The notes below the pieces were generated by a model. That model had not been told where the DNA came from. It did no database searches and worked only from the letters and a program-made list of their open reading frames with translations. Below, one piece after another: positions 54,157 through 63,144 of a DNA stretch of 64,000 nt. A program made the position numbers and the translations under genes. How positions within the stretch are numbered: the stretch's first letter is position 1; every line of letters starts with the position of its first letter. Origin of the DNA: Crocinitomicaceae bacterium (GTDB lineage Bacteria; Bacteroidota; Bacteroidia; Flavobacteriales_D; Crocinitomicaceae); contig JAQWHI010000018.1 in NCBI GenBank assembly GCA_029249445.1, positions 372,001 to 436,000 of the forward strand. The letters run 5' to 3'.

Positions 54157-54164
54157 TAATTTTG
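54157..54164 (+). promoter_or_regulatory. -7 box of probable nitroreductase promoter
   Basis: TAATTTTG matches TAnnTTTG and ends 15 nt before the ATG at 54180. The -33 part (TTTCG, about 22 nt upstream) is imperfect. An ATG at 54153 would lie inside the promoter, supporting the 54180 start. Confidence 0.45.
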
Positions 54165-54179
54165 ATTCAAATTAATTCG

Positions 54180-54767
54180 ATGCGATTCAATCTTTCAGAA
54201 ATTAACGAGCTAATAAGGGAAAGACGTACAATTTACCCAGAGCAATTCAGTGATAGGAAAGTTCACAAAGAACAAATAGAAGTTATTTTAAATAATGCTC
54301 AGTGGGCACCAACGCATGGAAATACGCAGCCATGGAGGTTTAAGGTATTCACAGAAGAAGGACGCCAAACCCTGAGCACCTTCTTAGGTGGAGCATATTT
54401 AGAATTAACCCCTGTAAAAGAACAATCAGATCTTAAACTAAAAAAATTAGTATCTCGGCCATTGAAATCCTCTGTCGTCATAGCTGTATGTATGGAAAGA
54501 CAGAAAGAGGAGACCATTCCTGAAATTGAAGAAATTGAAGCCGTAGCTTGCGCGATACAAAATATGTATCTCACTTGTACCGCATACGGGCTAGGTGGTT
54601 TTTGGTCAACTCCAAAACTGATTTACTCAGAATTAATGAACGATTTCTTACAATTGGGACAAAAAGACAAGTGCCTAGGACTTTTCTACATTGGTTATTC
54701 TAAAGAGCAATGGCCCAAATCGCACCGCAAACCGCTTGAATATTCTACCGAATGGAGAACCCAGTAG
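54180..54767 (+). CDS. Nitroreductase family FMN oxidoreductase
   Basis: 195 aa from ATG 54180. INELIRERRTIYPEQF (FMN-contacting Arg pair), APTHGNTQPWRFKVF (FMN/active site), and the C-terminal AVACAIQNMYLTCTAYGLGGFWST block place it in the nitroreductase superfamily. It uses NAD(P)H to reduce nitro compounds, quinones or similar; the natural substrate is unknown. Followed with a 16-nt overlap by a small membrane-anchored protein. Confidence 0.87.
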   Translation: MRFNLSEINELIRERRTIYPEQFSDRKVHKEQIEVILNNAQWAPTHGNTQPWRFKVFTEEGRQTLSTFLGGAYLELTPVKEQSDLKLKKLVSRPLKSSVVIAVCMERQKEETIPEIEEIEAVACAIQNMYLTCTAYGLGGFWSTPKLIYSELMNDFLQLGQKDKCLGLFYIGYSKEQWPKSHRKPLEYSTEWRTQ

Positions 54768-55153
54768 ATCATACACTTGACTTGGGGCTGGTAAATTATG
54801 TGCAACACCCTTCAAACCCGAGCTATATTGTTTATCGCTTCCCAGATAAAGAAAGAGCCGCGTCATTCGAAATTGAATTGAAAAATAATTCCATTTGGTT
54901 CGAAAAAGATGAAGAAAATAAAAGAGGAAAGGTCTACACTTTATTCGGAGTTCATAAAAATGACTTCAAAGTAACAGAACAAATCAACTTTAAAGTCGAA
55001 GCAAAACATAAAAAGCCATTTATTCCTTTCAAAGGCTTTAGGTTTATTGTTTTATTCATCGGACTCGGTTTATTGCTATTATCAGTAATCGGATATTGTA
55101 AACAACAAGAAAAATTATCATCATACAATAGCTCAAGTCTAACAATTAAGTAA
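54752..55153 (+). CDS. Small membrane-anchored protein, unknown
   Basis: 133 aa. A soluble N-terminal part (IVYRFPDKERAASFEIELKNNSIWFEKDEE, a fold pattern like short alpha-beta domains; VYTLFGVHKNDF) followed by one C-terminal membrane helix (FRFIVLFIGLGLLLLSVIGY) with a short polar tail. No family recognised. The 16-nt overlap with the nitroreductase gene suggests co-translation. Confidence 0.65.
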   Translation: MENPVDHTLDLGLVNYVQHPSNPSYIVYRFPDKERAASFEIELKNNSIWFEKDEENKRGKVYTLFGVHKNDFKVTEQINFKVEAKHKKPFIPFKGFRFIVLFIGLGLLLLSVIGYCKQQEKLSSYNSSSLTIK

Positions 55154-55165
55154 TTCGAATAAAAT

Positions 55166-55942
55166 ATGTTTACCAACGTTAAACTATCATTGAAACCATA
55201 TTTATTCATACTACTGATCTTTGCAGTCACTCTAGCAAAAGCTCAGACTCCAAAGAGAACACTCCCCTCCTACTTTGGGTTTCAATTGCGTCCAGTCTTC
55301 CCTACTAATTTTATTGGTGCCTCAGAAACAACACTTTCAAAAAGTGGTTTTTTCACAACAATTTCTCAACGTATGGGTTATTCTTTCGGAGGAACGGTAA
55401 GGATCGGACTCACCAAACTCATCGCACTTGAAACTGGAATCAATTTCACTGAACGAAATTACGATTTAGACATTACAGTTCCAGATTCAAACGTAAGTGT
55501 AGCAGATGAAATGTCATTTATCGAATACGATGTTCCTCTCAATGGTCTTGTTTACATAAAACTCTCTGAGAAATGGTACATGAACGCATCACTTGGAGCA
55601 ATAGTAACATTTAAGCCAACAAATGTAGGTGTTTTTAATTCTCCAGTTGGATTTCATACGTTCACACATACCGGACTGACGAGAGGAAAAGTAGGAATCG
55701 ATGCAAACGCAAATGTTGGCTTTGAATTAAGAACGAAGCGAAAGGGTTTTTTCTATCTCGGTGGTTCGGCGCGTGTTCCGTTTCAACCTGTCTTCGATTT
55801 GGTTGCAGATTATCAGTGGCAAGGAGATATCGTGAGGGTGATTGAAGAGGTAGACGGTTCATTTTTATCACTTGATTTCAAATATTTTTTCCCGATTATT
55901 AAAAATAAAGGAACTCAATTTATTGATGGACCGATAAAATAA
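55166..55942 (+). CDS. Outer-membrane beta-barrel protein (porin family-like)
   Basis: 258 aa. Signal peptide near MFTNVKLSLKPYLFILLIFAVTLAKA. Mature part has alternating amphipathic strands: GFQLRPVFPTNFIG, FTTISQRMGYSFGGTVRIGLTKLIALETGINFTERNYDL, LNGLVYIKLSEKWYMNASLGAIVTF, ANVGFELRTKRKGFFYLGGSARVP, and a last strand SFLSLDFKYFFP. This is the OmpW/OprF-like small barrel pattern of Bacteroidota; transported or bound partner unknown. Lies 12 nt after the small membrane protein. Confidence 0.75.
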   Translation: MFTNVKLSLKPYLFILLIFAVTLAKAQTPKRTLPSYFGFQLRPVFPTNFIGASETTLSKSGFFTTISQRMGYSFGGTVRIGLTKLIALETGINFTERNYDLDITVPDSNVSVADEMSFIEYDVPLNGLVYIKLSEKWYMNASLGAIVTFKPTNVGVFNSPVGFHTFTHTGLTRGKVGIDANANVGFELRTKRKGFFYLGGSARVPFQPVFDLVADYQWQGDIVRVIEEVDGSFLSLDFKYFFPIIKNKGTQFIDGPIK

Positions 55943-55972
55943 GTCAATGCACATAAATATTATTTTTGCTTT

Positions 55973-56434
55973 ATGGAAGAAATAATTCGGTATTTTAAGA
56001 TGATTGCGCACCCAGAGGGAGGCTATTACTCTGAGACCTATCGGTCTTCAATGAACGTTCCAGGAATAAACCGACAATTGATGACAGCCATCTATTTTCT
56101 GTTGCCGTCTGGACAGGTATCGAAATTTCATACAATTAAAAGTGATGAATTGTGGTTTCATCATTCAGGAGGCCCAATTGTAGTGCATACTTTAGATGAA
56201 AATGGACACACCGAGCACCATTTGGGAATGGACCTTAATGCTGGTGAACAACCCCAAATTCTTATTAAAGCAGGAGTTGTTTTTGGTTCAACTGTGAAAG
56301 TTGAAAGCACGTATGCACTCGTTTCCTGTGTTGTTGCTCCGGGTTTTGACTTCCGAGACTTTGAGTTGTGTGACCCCTCCTCCCTATTGAATCTATTTCC
56401 GAACCACAAAGAAATCATTAATCGACTGACTTAA
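55973..56434 (+). CDS. Cupin domain protein, DUF985 family
   Basis: 153 aa. MIAHPEGGYYSETYRSS, AIYFLLPSGQVSKFHTIKSDELWFHHSGGP, NAGEQPQILIKAGVVFGSTV and LVSCVVAPGFDFRDFEL form the DUF985 (cupin 5) pattern. The HTIKSDELWFHH segment carries the probable metal ligands. Biochemical role unknown; some relatives act on sugar or small-molecule substrates. A TATTTTTG box at 55961-55968 stands 4 nt before the ATG. Confidence 0.87.
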   Translation: MEEIIRYFKMIAHPEGGYYSETYRSSMNVPGINRQLMTAIYFLLPSGQVSKFHTIKSDELWFHHSGGPIVVHTLDENGHTEHHLGMDLNAGEQPQILIKAGVVFGSTVKVESTYALVSCVVAPGFDFRDFELCDPSSLLNLFPNHKEIINRLT

Positions 56435-56497
56435 AACCCGATCAATCTCGTAAATTAGGAACGGTATTTGATATTCACAATATAAAAATCTAAAACA

Positions 56498-56974
56498 ATG
56501 AAACGTTTCCCTTTTATTTTGGCACTTATCATTACAGTACTTTCTGGTTGTTCAAATACTGATAATTTATCCTTTGACACAGTTCAAAGCAGAGTTATTG
56601 GCAAATGGACTATACATAAGGTTAAGTTATTAGACAATAGACGGTTATTCAGCTCAAACATCACCGACATTTACAAAGACTTCACCTTTGAATACAAAGC
56701 AGACAATACGCTGGAAGTCTTTAATGCAAGGGAAAATAAGCTTCTTCAAGGAATATGGTATCTCGATGAAATTTGGAGTTGGGATGAGGAAAATCAGCAA
56801 AATGAAAGCTCTTATAAAATCTATTCTCTAGTATCTGATCCAACTGATTCAAGTGCTTATAGAGAGATGTATTGGAGTGATCTTCGAGTGAACAACCGAA
56901 CAATGCACATCACAGAATCAAGACTTTCTGATGATGGACAAACACACAAGTATTCCTATGAATTAAGACGTTAA
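56498..56974 (+). CDS. Lipocalin-like lipoprotein, unknown
   Basis: 158 aa. Lipoprotein signal MKRFPFILALIITVLSGC (Cys18). VIGKWTIHKVKLLDNRRLFS, YKDFTFEYKADNTLEVFN and LLQGIWYLDEIWSWDEEN give the beta-strand pattern of lipocalin-like Bacteroidota lipoproteins (a GxW start and a TGxW-like turn). Function unknown. Its stop touches the stop of the convergent BNR lipoprotein gene with no gap. Confidence 0.7.
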   Translation: MKRFPFILALIITVLSGCSNTDNLSFDTVQSRVIGKWTIHKVKLLDNRRLFSSNITDIYKDFTFEYKADNTLEVFNARENKLLQGIWYLDEIWSWDEENQQNESSYKIYSLVSDPTDSSAYREMYWSDLRVNNRTMHITESRLSDDGQTHKYSYELRR

Positions 56975-58279
56975 TTATCTATTACGTAATTCCGTTTCAT
57001 TCAATCGTGCAACATGTAATTTAATTTTATTTCTATTCATACTTGGCCAAATTGGTCGAATTTCACCATCTACTGCATCGATGTTTAAGTAATCACCAAA
57101 AAACAGTTTAGGATTTGGTTTAAATGGACGTTTTGACACTTTTGTATCGACAAATGTCTTTCCGCCATCTCTTGACGTCGAGATATAAACATCAGTCTTT
57201 GTTGATGAATAATTTCGGCGGTCGTAATAAACGAAATACAAATTCCCTGAAAACTGATCAATCGTCATCCATGTGAAAAATTGATGCTTCCCTGATGTAT
57301 CCTGATTCACACGAATAGGCGAATTCCAAGTCGCCCCTTGATCCTTGGATGACATCAACCAAGAATCTGTATCTGTCTCTCCGTTGCGTTGATCACACCA
57401 ATTTAAATAGAGCGTTCCTCGATTCGGACCGTTACTCAAATCACACTTTATAATTGGGAGACCATTCGCCCTGTAAATCCCTGGGATATTTAGTGCCCAC
57501 CCACCATATTGCGGCTCTAAAATTGACTCGCATTCCTGCCAGGTCGTTCCTCCATCTAACGATTTATTAAAAACCAAGCCTTTTGGACCCGTCCATGTTA
57601 CATAAATTTCGCCATCCGGACCGATTGCAGGAACAGCGCCCTCGACAGTATTGTCATCATCCAAACAGTCGCCTCCCCATTTCGAAATACGCAGAGGCTC
57701 TGACCAAGAGCGACCTGCATCAGTAGATTTTGAAAACATGATGAAAGAGCTGTCCTCTTTTTTCTTGGAATTGTATGCGTCAAATTGTGTCCAGGTCATA
57801 CATACTTCATTCGTTTTTGGATTGACAACAGCCCATTGCTTGTCTTGTACCTTTGATCCATTTGGCGCAGGAAATGTTCCCACTGAAAACACGTCACAAT
57901 TGCTACTGTCAAGGAGAGACGGAGTACATTTTGTTTGACATACAATACGGTCGAGATGTGTTGCTTTTTGATAGCTGGCCAAATGAAAAAAATAAATTTG
58001 ACTTGCTGTATCAAAAATCAAAACAGGATCTCCATAAACACCATAAACACTGGAGATATTCTCACTGAGCCATGTTTTTCCACCATCAAAACTTTCATAA
58101 AACTCATCAAGTATCGCACCGGCAACAATGTGTTTATTGTTGTTTGGATCTATAGCAATTGAGGGCTCTGTTTGAGCACCCATGTAGCGAGATCCAATTG
58201 GCTTGGCAAGTTTGACAACTTTAAATCCGCAAGAACTAAGAATTAAAATCGCAAAAATGAAACTGATTTCTTTTCTCAT
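56975..58279 (-). CDS. BNR/Asp-box repeat lipoprotein (sialidase-like propeller)
   Basis: 434 aa from ATG 58279; a longer frame exists, but the ATG gives lipoprotein signal MRKEISFIFAILILSSC (Cys17) and sits next to the M61 stop. Five Asp-box motifs of the S-DGG--W type (SFDGGKTWLSE, STDAGRSWSEP, SLDGGTTWQEC, SKDQGATWNSP, SRDGGKTFVDT) define a beta-propeller like sialidases or sortilin-type proteins. I do not see the sialidase catalytic Arg triad with confidence, so an enzyme activity is not claimed. A surface-binding role is possible. Confidence 0.8.
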   Translation of the reverse strand: MRKEISFIFAILILSSCGFKVVKLAKPIGSRYMGAQTEPSIAIDPNNNKHIVAGAILDEFYESFDGGKTWLSENISSVYGVYGDPVLIFDTASQIYFFHLASYQKATHLDRIVCQTKCTPSLLDSSNCDVFSVGTFPAPNGSKVQDKQWAVVNPKTNEVCMTWTQFDAYNSKKKEDSSFIMFSKSTDAGRSWSEPLRISKWGGDCLDDDNTVEGAVPAIGPDGEIYVTWTGPKGLVFNKSLDGGTTWQECESILEPQYGGWALNIPGIYRANGLPIIKCDLSNGPNRGTLYLNWCDQRNGETDTDSWLMSSKDQGATWNSPIRVNQDTSGKHQFFTWMTIDQFSGNLYFVYYDRRNYSSTKTDVYISTSRDGGKTFVDTKVSKRPFKPNPKLFFGDYLNIDAVDGEIRPIWPSMNRNKIKLHVARLNETELRNR

Positions 58280-58280
58280 T

Positions 58281-60065
58281 TTATCGCAACCAATAATTAA
58301 ACAATTTACTCTTTTGCCCATTGCCCTCTATTATCTTATAATTATAACGTGGTTTTTCGTAACTCTTCATTGTCATATAAGTTGAATACAACTGATCTTC
58401 TCTTGCATACAAGATACTGACCTTGTCTCCTTCATTCAACCCAGCGAGAAATGCTTCCAACATATTTTTGTCTACCCGAACACCTTCAAATCCGATGACC
58501 TCATCATTAACACTCAGTCCAGCATCCTCGGCAGAAGAATTACTGCGAATCGAACGAATTTTAATTTTTCCGCCTGAAACAGATAACGACAAGCCAGAAC
58601 TTGGTTTTGACTCCCCAACATAATTCACCTGCAAACCGACTTTTTCAAAAATTTCTTTATAGTTTGGAACGCGTGTTCCATTAATATAATTCAAGTAAAA
58701 TGCATCCATATTTTCTCCCAAAAAAACCTCCAATTCTTTCTTGAATTCATCCTCAGTAAAACCACGATTTTTTGCTTGATAATAGGTCTTATAGATGTGC
58801 TGCATAAAATCATCGAGACTTTTTTTGCCCTTGTATTTTGCGATTATCTTTGCATCTAGAATCATTGCAATCACTGACCCTCTAGAATAATATGACATGG
58901 TCGTATTTGCACTATTTTCATTTGGACGATACGCCTTGATCCAAGCATCAAAACTCGCATGTGCAACAGGTTGAACACGTGTACCAACAGAACCCTCAAC
59001 ATAATTCAAACTGCTAAACATACTTCCAAGAAATTCCTTTTGTGAATAAATTCCCGTACGTAACAAAATCAATTTCTCGTAGTATGAGGTAAACCCTTCC
59101 ATAACCCAAAGCATTGATGTATAATTCTCCTGATCGTAATCAAAAGGTCCTAGTTCAATTGGACGGATGCGCTTGACATTCCATAAATGGAAATACTCAT
59201 GGGCAACTAATTTTAAAAACTTTTTGAAGTCTGCTCCTTCATACGTCCAGCGATTCACACTGAGTACAGTAGAGTTAACATGTTCCAAACCTCCTTGACC
59301 GTTTACAACATTGTGAATTATAAATGTATATTCTTCGTTTGGATTCTGACCAAAAATAGCTGTTGCAACTTCAACCACTTTTTTCATACCTGCCTTCAAT
59401 TGGTTGATTTCATAGTTTCCGCTACCGTAAACAGCCACTTTGTGATTTACACCAGCAGCGCGAAAGGAGAAGGCTTTTTGATTTCCAATTTCTATTGGGC
59501 AATCGACAAGTTGATCATAATCTTTGAATACAAATTTTTCATACCCATCAGCAGCGACACCCTCATCTGTGGCTTTCAATGCGGTCGTAACAACAGAAAA
59601 ATCCTTGTATGGATAGACCGTTACACTTCCATTATTGCTTTTATGACCTTCAACATACATAAAGACTCCTGAACCAGAAACAAAGCCATGGGTCAAATCC
59701 AAAAAACTTGTTCTTACAGTCAGTTCAAAAGCGTAGACCTCATAAGCAACATGAACATTTGTTGCCTCCCCCTTGTCTATACGCCATGTGTTTTTATTGG
59801 TCTTCTTAACAGGCAGTTGATCTCCATTTTCATCAAATGCCTTCACCAAGTTGACATTCTTTGCAAATTCACGCGCCAAGTATGATCCTGGTGCCCAAAT
59901 CGGCATTTTTACATTCAGTACCTTTTCTTGAAATCCACTAAGTTCCATCTCTACGTGATAATAGTGATTTGCAGGTTTAGGCATCTTTAGATTATAGTTG
60001 ATGTCCTCCGCAAAAGTCAAACAGGAATAGAGCGAAAAAAGGACAAGAGATAGATATTTAAGCAT
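58281..60065 (-). CDS. M61-family metallopeptidase with PDZ domain
   Basis: 594 aa. Signal peptide MLKYLSLVLFSLYSCLTFA. N-terminal beta domain (about 22-190), gluzincin catalytic domain with GGLEH (258-262) and the zinc motif H289-E290-Y-F-H293 in LVAHEYFHLWNVKRIRP, a helical region, and a PDZ-like C-terminal domain (about 490-570: GLSLSVSGGKIKIRSIRSNSSAEDAGLSVNDEVIG). M61 enzymes are glycyl aminopeptidase-like. It is upstream of and 1 nt from the BNR lipoprotein gene. Confidence 0.93.
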   Translation of the reverse strand: MLKYLSLVLFSLYSCLTFAEDINYNLKMPKPANHYYHVEMELSGFQEKVLNVKMPIWAPGSYLAREFAKNVNLVKAFDENGDQLPVKKTNKNTWRIDKGEATNVHVAYEVYAFELTVRTSFLDLTHGFVSGSGVFMYVEGHKSNNGSVTVYPYKDFSVVTTALKATDEGVAADGYEKFVFKDYDQLVDCPIEIGNQKAFSFRAAGVNHKVAVYGSGNYEINQLKAGMKKVVEVATAIFGQNPNEEYTFIIHNVVNGQGGLEHVNSTVLSVNRWTYEGADFKKFLKLVAHEYFHLWNVKRIRPIELGPFDYDQENYTSMLWVMEGFTSYYEKLILLRTGIYSQKEFLGSMFSSLNYVEGSVGTRVQPVAHASFDAWIKAYRPNENSANTTMSYYSRGSVIAMILDAKIIAKYKGKKSLDDFMQHIYKTYYQAKNRGFTEDEFKKELEVFLGENMDAFYLNYINGTRVPNYKEIFEKVGLQVNYVGESKPSSGLSLSVSGGKIKIRSIRSNSSAEDAGLSVNDEVIGFEGVRVDKNMLEAFLAGLNEGDKVSILYAREDQLYSTYMTMKSYEKPRYNYKIIEGNGQKSKLFNYWLR

Positions 60066-60217
60066 AATTTCGTAATTTTCCCCTAATGTAAGAAAAGCAA
60101 AACTTTGAGTCTCTCTTTAGTGATTGCTATTTTTTTAGAAATTCTAAACAGGTAAGTAAAGGAACAACCAATTAAATGCATAAAAAGGCTTATCTTGGTA
60201 AAAGTTAAATACACCCT

Positions 60218-61072
60218 ATGGCTAAAATCATCTCATACACAATTCTCAGTTTATTGTTCTTCAGTTGTCAATTGGAGAAGGAACCAACGGTTTCAGAGGA
60301 TGGAAGTAAAAAAGAGTTAGAGAATCAAATTGCACAACTTAAATTGGACAATTCTCTAAAAGATTCCGTTATCAATGAGTCGCTATCTTTTTTCAATCAG
60401 ATCAAATCAAATTTGGTAGAGATCGGTATTCATCGTGATGAGATTAGAACAATCTCAAATAACCCAGAACTACTAACAACAGACAAAAAATGGATTTTAG
60501 AGCAAATACGTCACATCAACTTTCTTCGTGAAGACAATGCGGTAAAATTGAATCAACTCAACACTGAATTATCCAAAAATGCATTAGAAATTGAAGAATT
60601 ACAAATCATGGTGGAATCACTTATCAAAGAGATTCAATGGAAAGATGAACAAATCGAGTTACTTCAAAATGAATTGGATGCTTTAGATCACCAATATGCG
60701 GCACTTTTTGATGCGTACCAGGAACAATCTTCAGAAGTAAGCGTCTTAACCGATAAGCTGAATCAGGTTTATTATGCGTATGGATCTGAACAAGAATTAT
60801 TAAATAACAACATCATTGAAAAGAAAAATGGATTTATTGGTATTGGTAAGAAGCTAAAATTGAGGAGTGATTTCAAAAGTGATTATTTTACTGGTGTAGA
60901 TGCAACGAAATCAAATTCGTTTCAGATTGTAGGAAAAAATGCACACATAATAACAGCGCATCCTACGACATCCTATGAACTTATTATAGATGAATCTTCA
61001 ACAAAAATAAAAGTTCTAGACGCTTCTGAATTTTGGAAAATTTCTAAATACCTCGTAGTTCTTATTGATTAA
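60218..61072 (+). CDS. Coiled-coil lipoprotein, unknown
   Basis: 284 aa. Lipoprotein signal MAKIISYTILSLLFFSC (Cys17). Residues about 30-190 are almost all coiled coil with heptad Leu/Ile (KKELENQIAQLKLDNSLKDS, ALEIEELQIMVESLIKEIQW). The last 80 residues form a small beta domain (GFIGIGKKLKLRSDFKSDYFTGVDA, FQIVGKNAHIITAHPTTSYELII). No family named; similar architecture is common in Bacteroidota envelope proteins. Overlaps the next gene by 1 nt. Confidence 0.72.
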   Translation: MAKIISYTILSLLFFSCQLEKEPTVSEDGSKKELENQIAQLKLDNSLKDSVINESLSFFNQIKSNLVEIGIHRDEIRTISNNPELLTTDKKWILEQIRHINFLREDNAVKLNQLNTELSKNALEIEELQIMVESLIKEIQWKDEQIELLQNELDALDHQYAALFDAYQEQSSEVSVLTDKLNQVYYAYGSEQELLNNNIIEKKNGFIGIGKKLKLRSDFKSDYFTGVDATKSNSFQIVGKNAHIITAHPTTSYELIIDESSTKIKVLDASEFWKISKYLVVLID

Positions 61073-61701
61073 TGACGAAAGAAGAAGAATTAGAGAAAGA
61101 ACGCATCAAGCGCGAAAAGATTCGAAAGTTCGAGAGTCCAATACCCTTTGTGATACTTCTTCGGAATCTGATTTTTGGAAAAGCCAAACCAGATATTTAC
61201 ACACGAATCGTTTTTTATATCAGTTCAGCCATAGGTCTAATGTTCCTCTTATGGAATTGCATTAGTTATTTTTCTCTCGTTTCGAGAGAGTGGATTTTCA
61301 ACAATAAAGGGATTGATATTGAGTCAATTATTGAGAGACGTGGAATAGAACTAGGGTTTGAAGGTGCCGATTTCATCAACCGCTTGCAAACTGTAAGTGC
61401 GATCGCAATTATTTGCTGGTGTTTTTTCTTTGCTGGTATGGTACTCCTGTACCGAAAAAAACGAACGTTTATTTACTTCACCATCATACCTGTCGTTTTT
61501 TACGTCTTTATGAATACAGTTTATCTGACTTTTGGATATTTTTTGTCCGACACAACAACATTTGATAAAATAGGAATTTTGATCTTAGCTCTATGTCTAC
61601 CCATCCACTCCTATTTAATGAAAAATGAACGAGAAGGCGGTAGCATTAGTTTTTTTGGTGAGCACCAAGAGGAGACAGATGCTCCAGATAGTATTGAATA
61701 G
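61072..61701 (+). CDS. Four-helix membrane protein, unknown
   Basis: 209 aa. Charged N-terminus (TKEEELEKERIKREKIRKF), then four hydrophobic segments (about 42-66, 102-122, 130-152, 160-180) and an acidic tail. No family recognised. TAATGA overlap with the coiled-coil lipoprotein suggests they work together. Its last 56 nt overlap the 3' end of the convergent aroK gene. Confidence 0.7.
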   Translation: MTKEEELEKERIKREKIRKFESPIPFVILLRNLIFGKAKPDIYTRIVFYISSAIGLMFLLWNCISYFSLVSREWIFNNKGIDIESIIERRGIELGFEGADFINRLQTVSAIAIICWCFFFAGMVLLYRKKRTFIYFTIIPVVFYVFMNTVYLTFGYFLSDTTTFDKIGILILALCLPIHSYLMKNEREGGSISFFGEHQEETDAPDSIE

Positions 61702-62179
61702 ATTCAGTTGTTTGCTCTTCTCTGTTTAACGTCACTATAGCTTTTTTATAATAATCTTCTCGAAGTATCAGCCGGTCTTGAATGAATCGAAGCAGCTCGA
61801 CTTCAGACATCCCATCAATTAGCGGGCGCTTATTCTTCGCACGCATCAATCGATGAGTCAGTTCCTTCGCAGATCGCTCCATGTAAAAAGTAATCCCAGC
61901 TGAATTCAAAATATTCATATTTGATCCAAAACAAGGCATTCCTCCACCTGTGGCTAGAACAAAATCATCTCGGTCGTTCAATGTATGAATAAATTCGTTT
62001 TCAATTGCTCTGAAATTTGATTCGCCTTTTTCTGTAAACAACTCTCCAATTGTTTTTTGGTAATGCGCCTCAATTTCAGCATCCGAATCAATAAAAGGAA
62101 CATCGATGTGCTTGGCCAATTTTTTTCCAAGTGTAGTTTTACCACATCCCATAAATCCAACAAGTATCACTCGTTTCAT
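61646..62179 (-). CDS. aroK: Shikimate kinase
   Basis: 177 aa. Walker A GFMGCGKTT (8-16), FIDSDAEIE (shikimate-binding Asp), ESNFRAIENEFI (Arg), LATGGGMPC (GGG loop) and the lid RAKNKRPLI show an intact shikimate kinase. It phosphorylates shikimate at O3 in chorismate synthesis. Its 3' end overlaps the opposite-strand membrane protein gene by 56 nt. Confidence 0.95.
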   Translation of the reverse strand: MKRVILVGFMGCGKTTLGKKLAKHIDVPFIDSDAEIEAHYQKTIGELFTEKGESNFRAIENEFIHTLNDRDDFVLATGGGMPCFGSNMNILNSAGITFYMERSAKELTHRLMRAKNKRPLIDGMSEVELLRFIQDRLILREDYYKKAIVTLNREEQTTESIQYYLEHLSPLGAHQKN

Positions 62180-62305
62180 GGCTCTAAGATAATTAAATAT
62201 AACTCACATTACAATCCCCCTAAACCATTGAATACCGCCTAAATTCTTCATTTGTAAATACAAAGGAAAAAAAATAGAAAAAACAGAAAAAAATGGTTTG
62301 AGAAG

Positions 62306-62335
62306 GTTGTTAAAATGAATAGTATGCATATATTT
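62306..62335 (+). promoter_or_regulatory. Promoter of tRNA-Lys
   Basis: TTG (62306-62308), 19 nt spacer, TATATTTG (62328-62335), matching the Bacteroidota -33/-7 pattern exactly; the tRNA begins 20 nt downstream. Confidence 0.75.
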
Positions 62336-62355
62336 GCACTCGCAATCGCGGAGAT

Positions 62356-62428
62356 GATCTCTTAGCTCAGTTGGTAGAGCAACGCCCTTTTAAGGCGTGG
62401 GCCCTGGGTTCGAGCCCCAGAGGGATCA
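62356..62428 (+). tRNA. tRNA-Lys (anticodon UUU)
   Basis: 73-nt cloverleaf: acceptor GATCTCT pairs with AGGGATC, D-arm with AGCTCAGTTGGTAGAGC, anticodon arm ACGCC-CTTTTAA-GGCGT with TTT at the anticodon, T-arm CTGGGTTCGAGCCCCAG, discriminator A. CCA is not encoded (ACT follows). It is a single tRNA gene with its own promoter and terminator. Confidence 0.97.
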
Positions 62429-62441
62429 CTTGAACAACACA

Positions 62442-62476
62442 AAAAAGCCGTAACTATCGAATAGTTACGGCTTTTT
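62442..62476 (+). terminator. Terminator after tRNA-Lys
   Basis: AAAAAGCCGTAACTAT (62442-62457), CGA loop, ATAGTTACGGCTTTTT (62461-62476): 16-bp perfect stem ending in a T-run. Confidence 0.93.
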
Positions 62477-62701
62477 CTTTTTAATATGTGACCACAAGTG
62501 CTACCGCCAAAATCTTAATAATAAGATTGAGAAGATGAAACGACTAGCAAAAAAAATGTAAAAAAACTACCTAAAGACCATCAAGTATATGAGGCCATTT
62601 ATTATCCATAAAGAACTAAACAAGATCACAGCTGTAGATTATAAATTCGAGCATTAAAGCCTGTCTACAATATATTTTGTATTATTAAAAAAAATACTAC
62701 T

Positions 62702-63085
62702 ATGAAAACAAAATTATCATTATCCATTATTGGATTCTACAACCTAATTGTAGGCTCCGCAATGTTGTTCTTTGCTGAGGCAATAGGAAATCAAATTGTA
62801 AACTCTGAAAACGTTGAAGCCATTAAAATGGGCGAAATGTTCCATTATGGTCTCGCACCTGCAATTTTGACAATTGCGTTCGTGCTCTTACTCGCTCGAA
62901 ATTGCTCAATCGATACAGCGAAGAACATGTTGATTGGCTACATCGTTGGTACATTGGTACTAATGTATGTTTTCTTTGGAGTCTTAGCGAATGAAGCACT
63001 AATCAACTTTAGCATAGAAAGTGCTGCGCCAGATATTGTATTCCTTGCATTTGCTGTCTTTGCTTATCTAAAAGCCAAAGAATAA
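62702..63085 (+). CDS. Small four-helix membrane protein, unknown
   Basis: 127 aa with four hydrophobic segments (about 7-30, 48-66, 78-98, 105-124): FYNLIVGSAMLFFAEAIG, YGLAPAILTIAFVLLLAR, LIGYIVGTLVLMYVFFGVLA and DIVFLAFAVFAYL. No family recognised with confidence. It is monocistronic; a good terminator follows. The 225 nt before it (62477-62701) contain no clear gene. Confidence 0.75.
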   Translation: MKTKLSLSIIGFYNLIVGSAMLFFAEAIGNQIVNSENVEAIKMGEMFHYGLAPAILTIAFVLLLARNCSIDTAKNMLIGYIVGTLVLMYVFFGVLANEALINFSIESAAPDIVFLAFAVFAYLKAKE

Positions 63086-63095
63086 ATAAGAGGTC

Positions 63096-63140
63096 CAATG
63101 TGGGTCAAATCATTTTGATCCACATTGAACCATTTTTTTC
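63096..63140 (+). terminator. Terminator after the small membrane protein
   Basis: CAATGTGGGTCAAA (63096-63109) pairs with TTTGATCCACATTG (63114-63127) as a 14-bp stem with one G-T pair and a 4-nt loop, followed by TTTTTTT from 63133. Confidence 0.88.
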
Positions 63141-63144
63141 AAAT

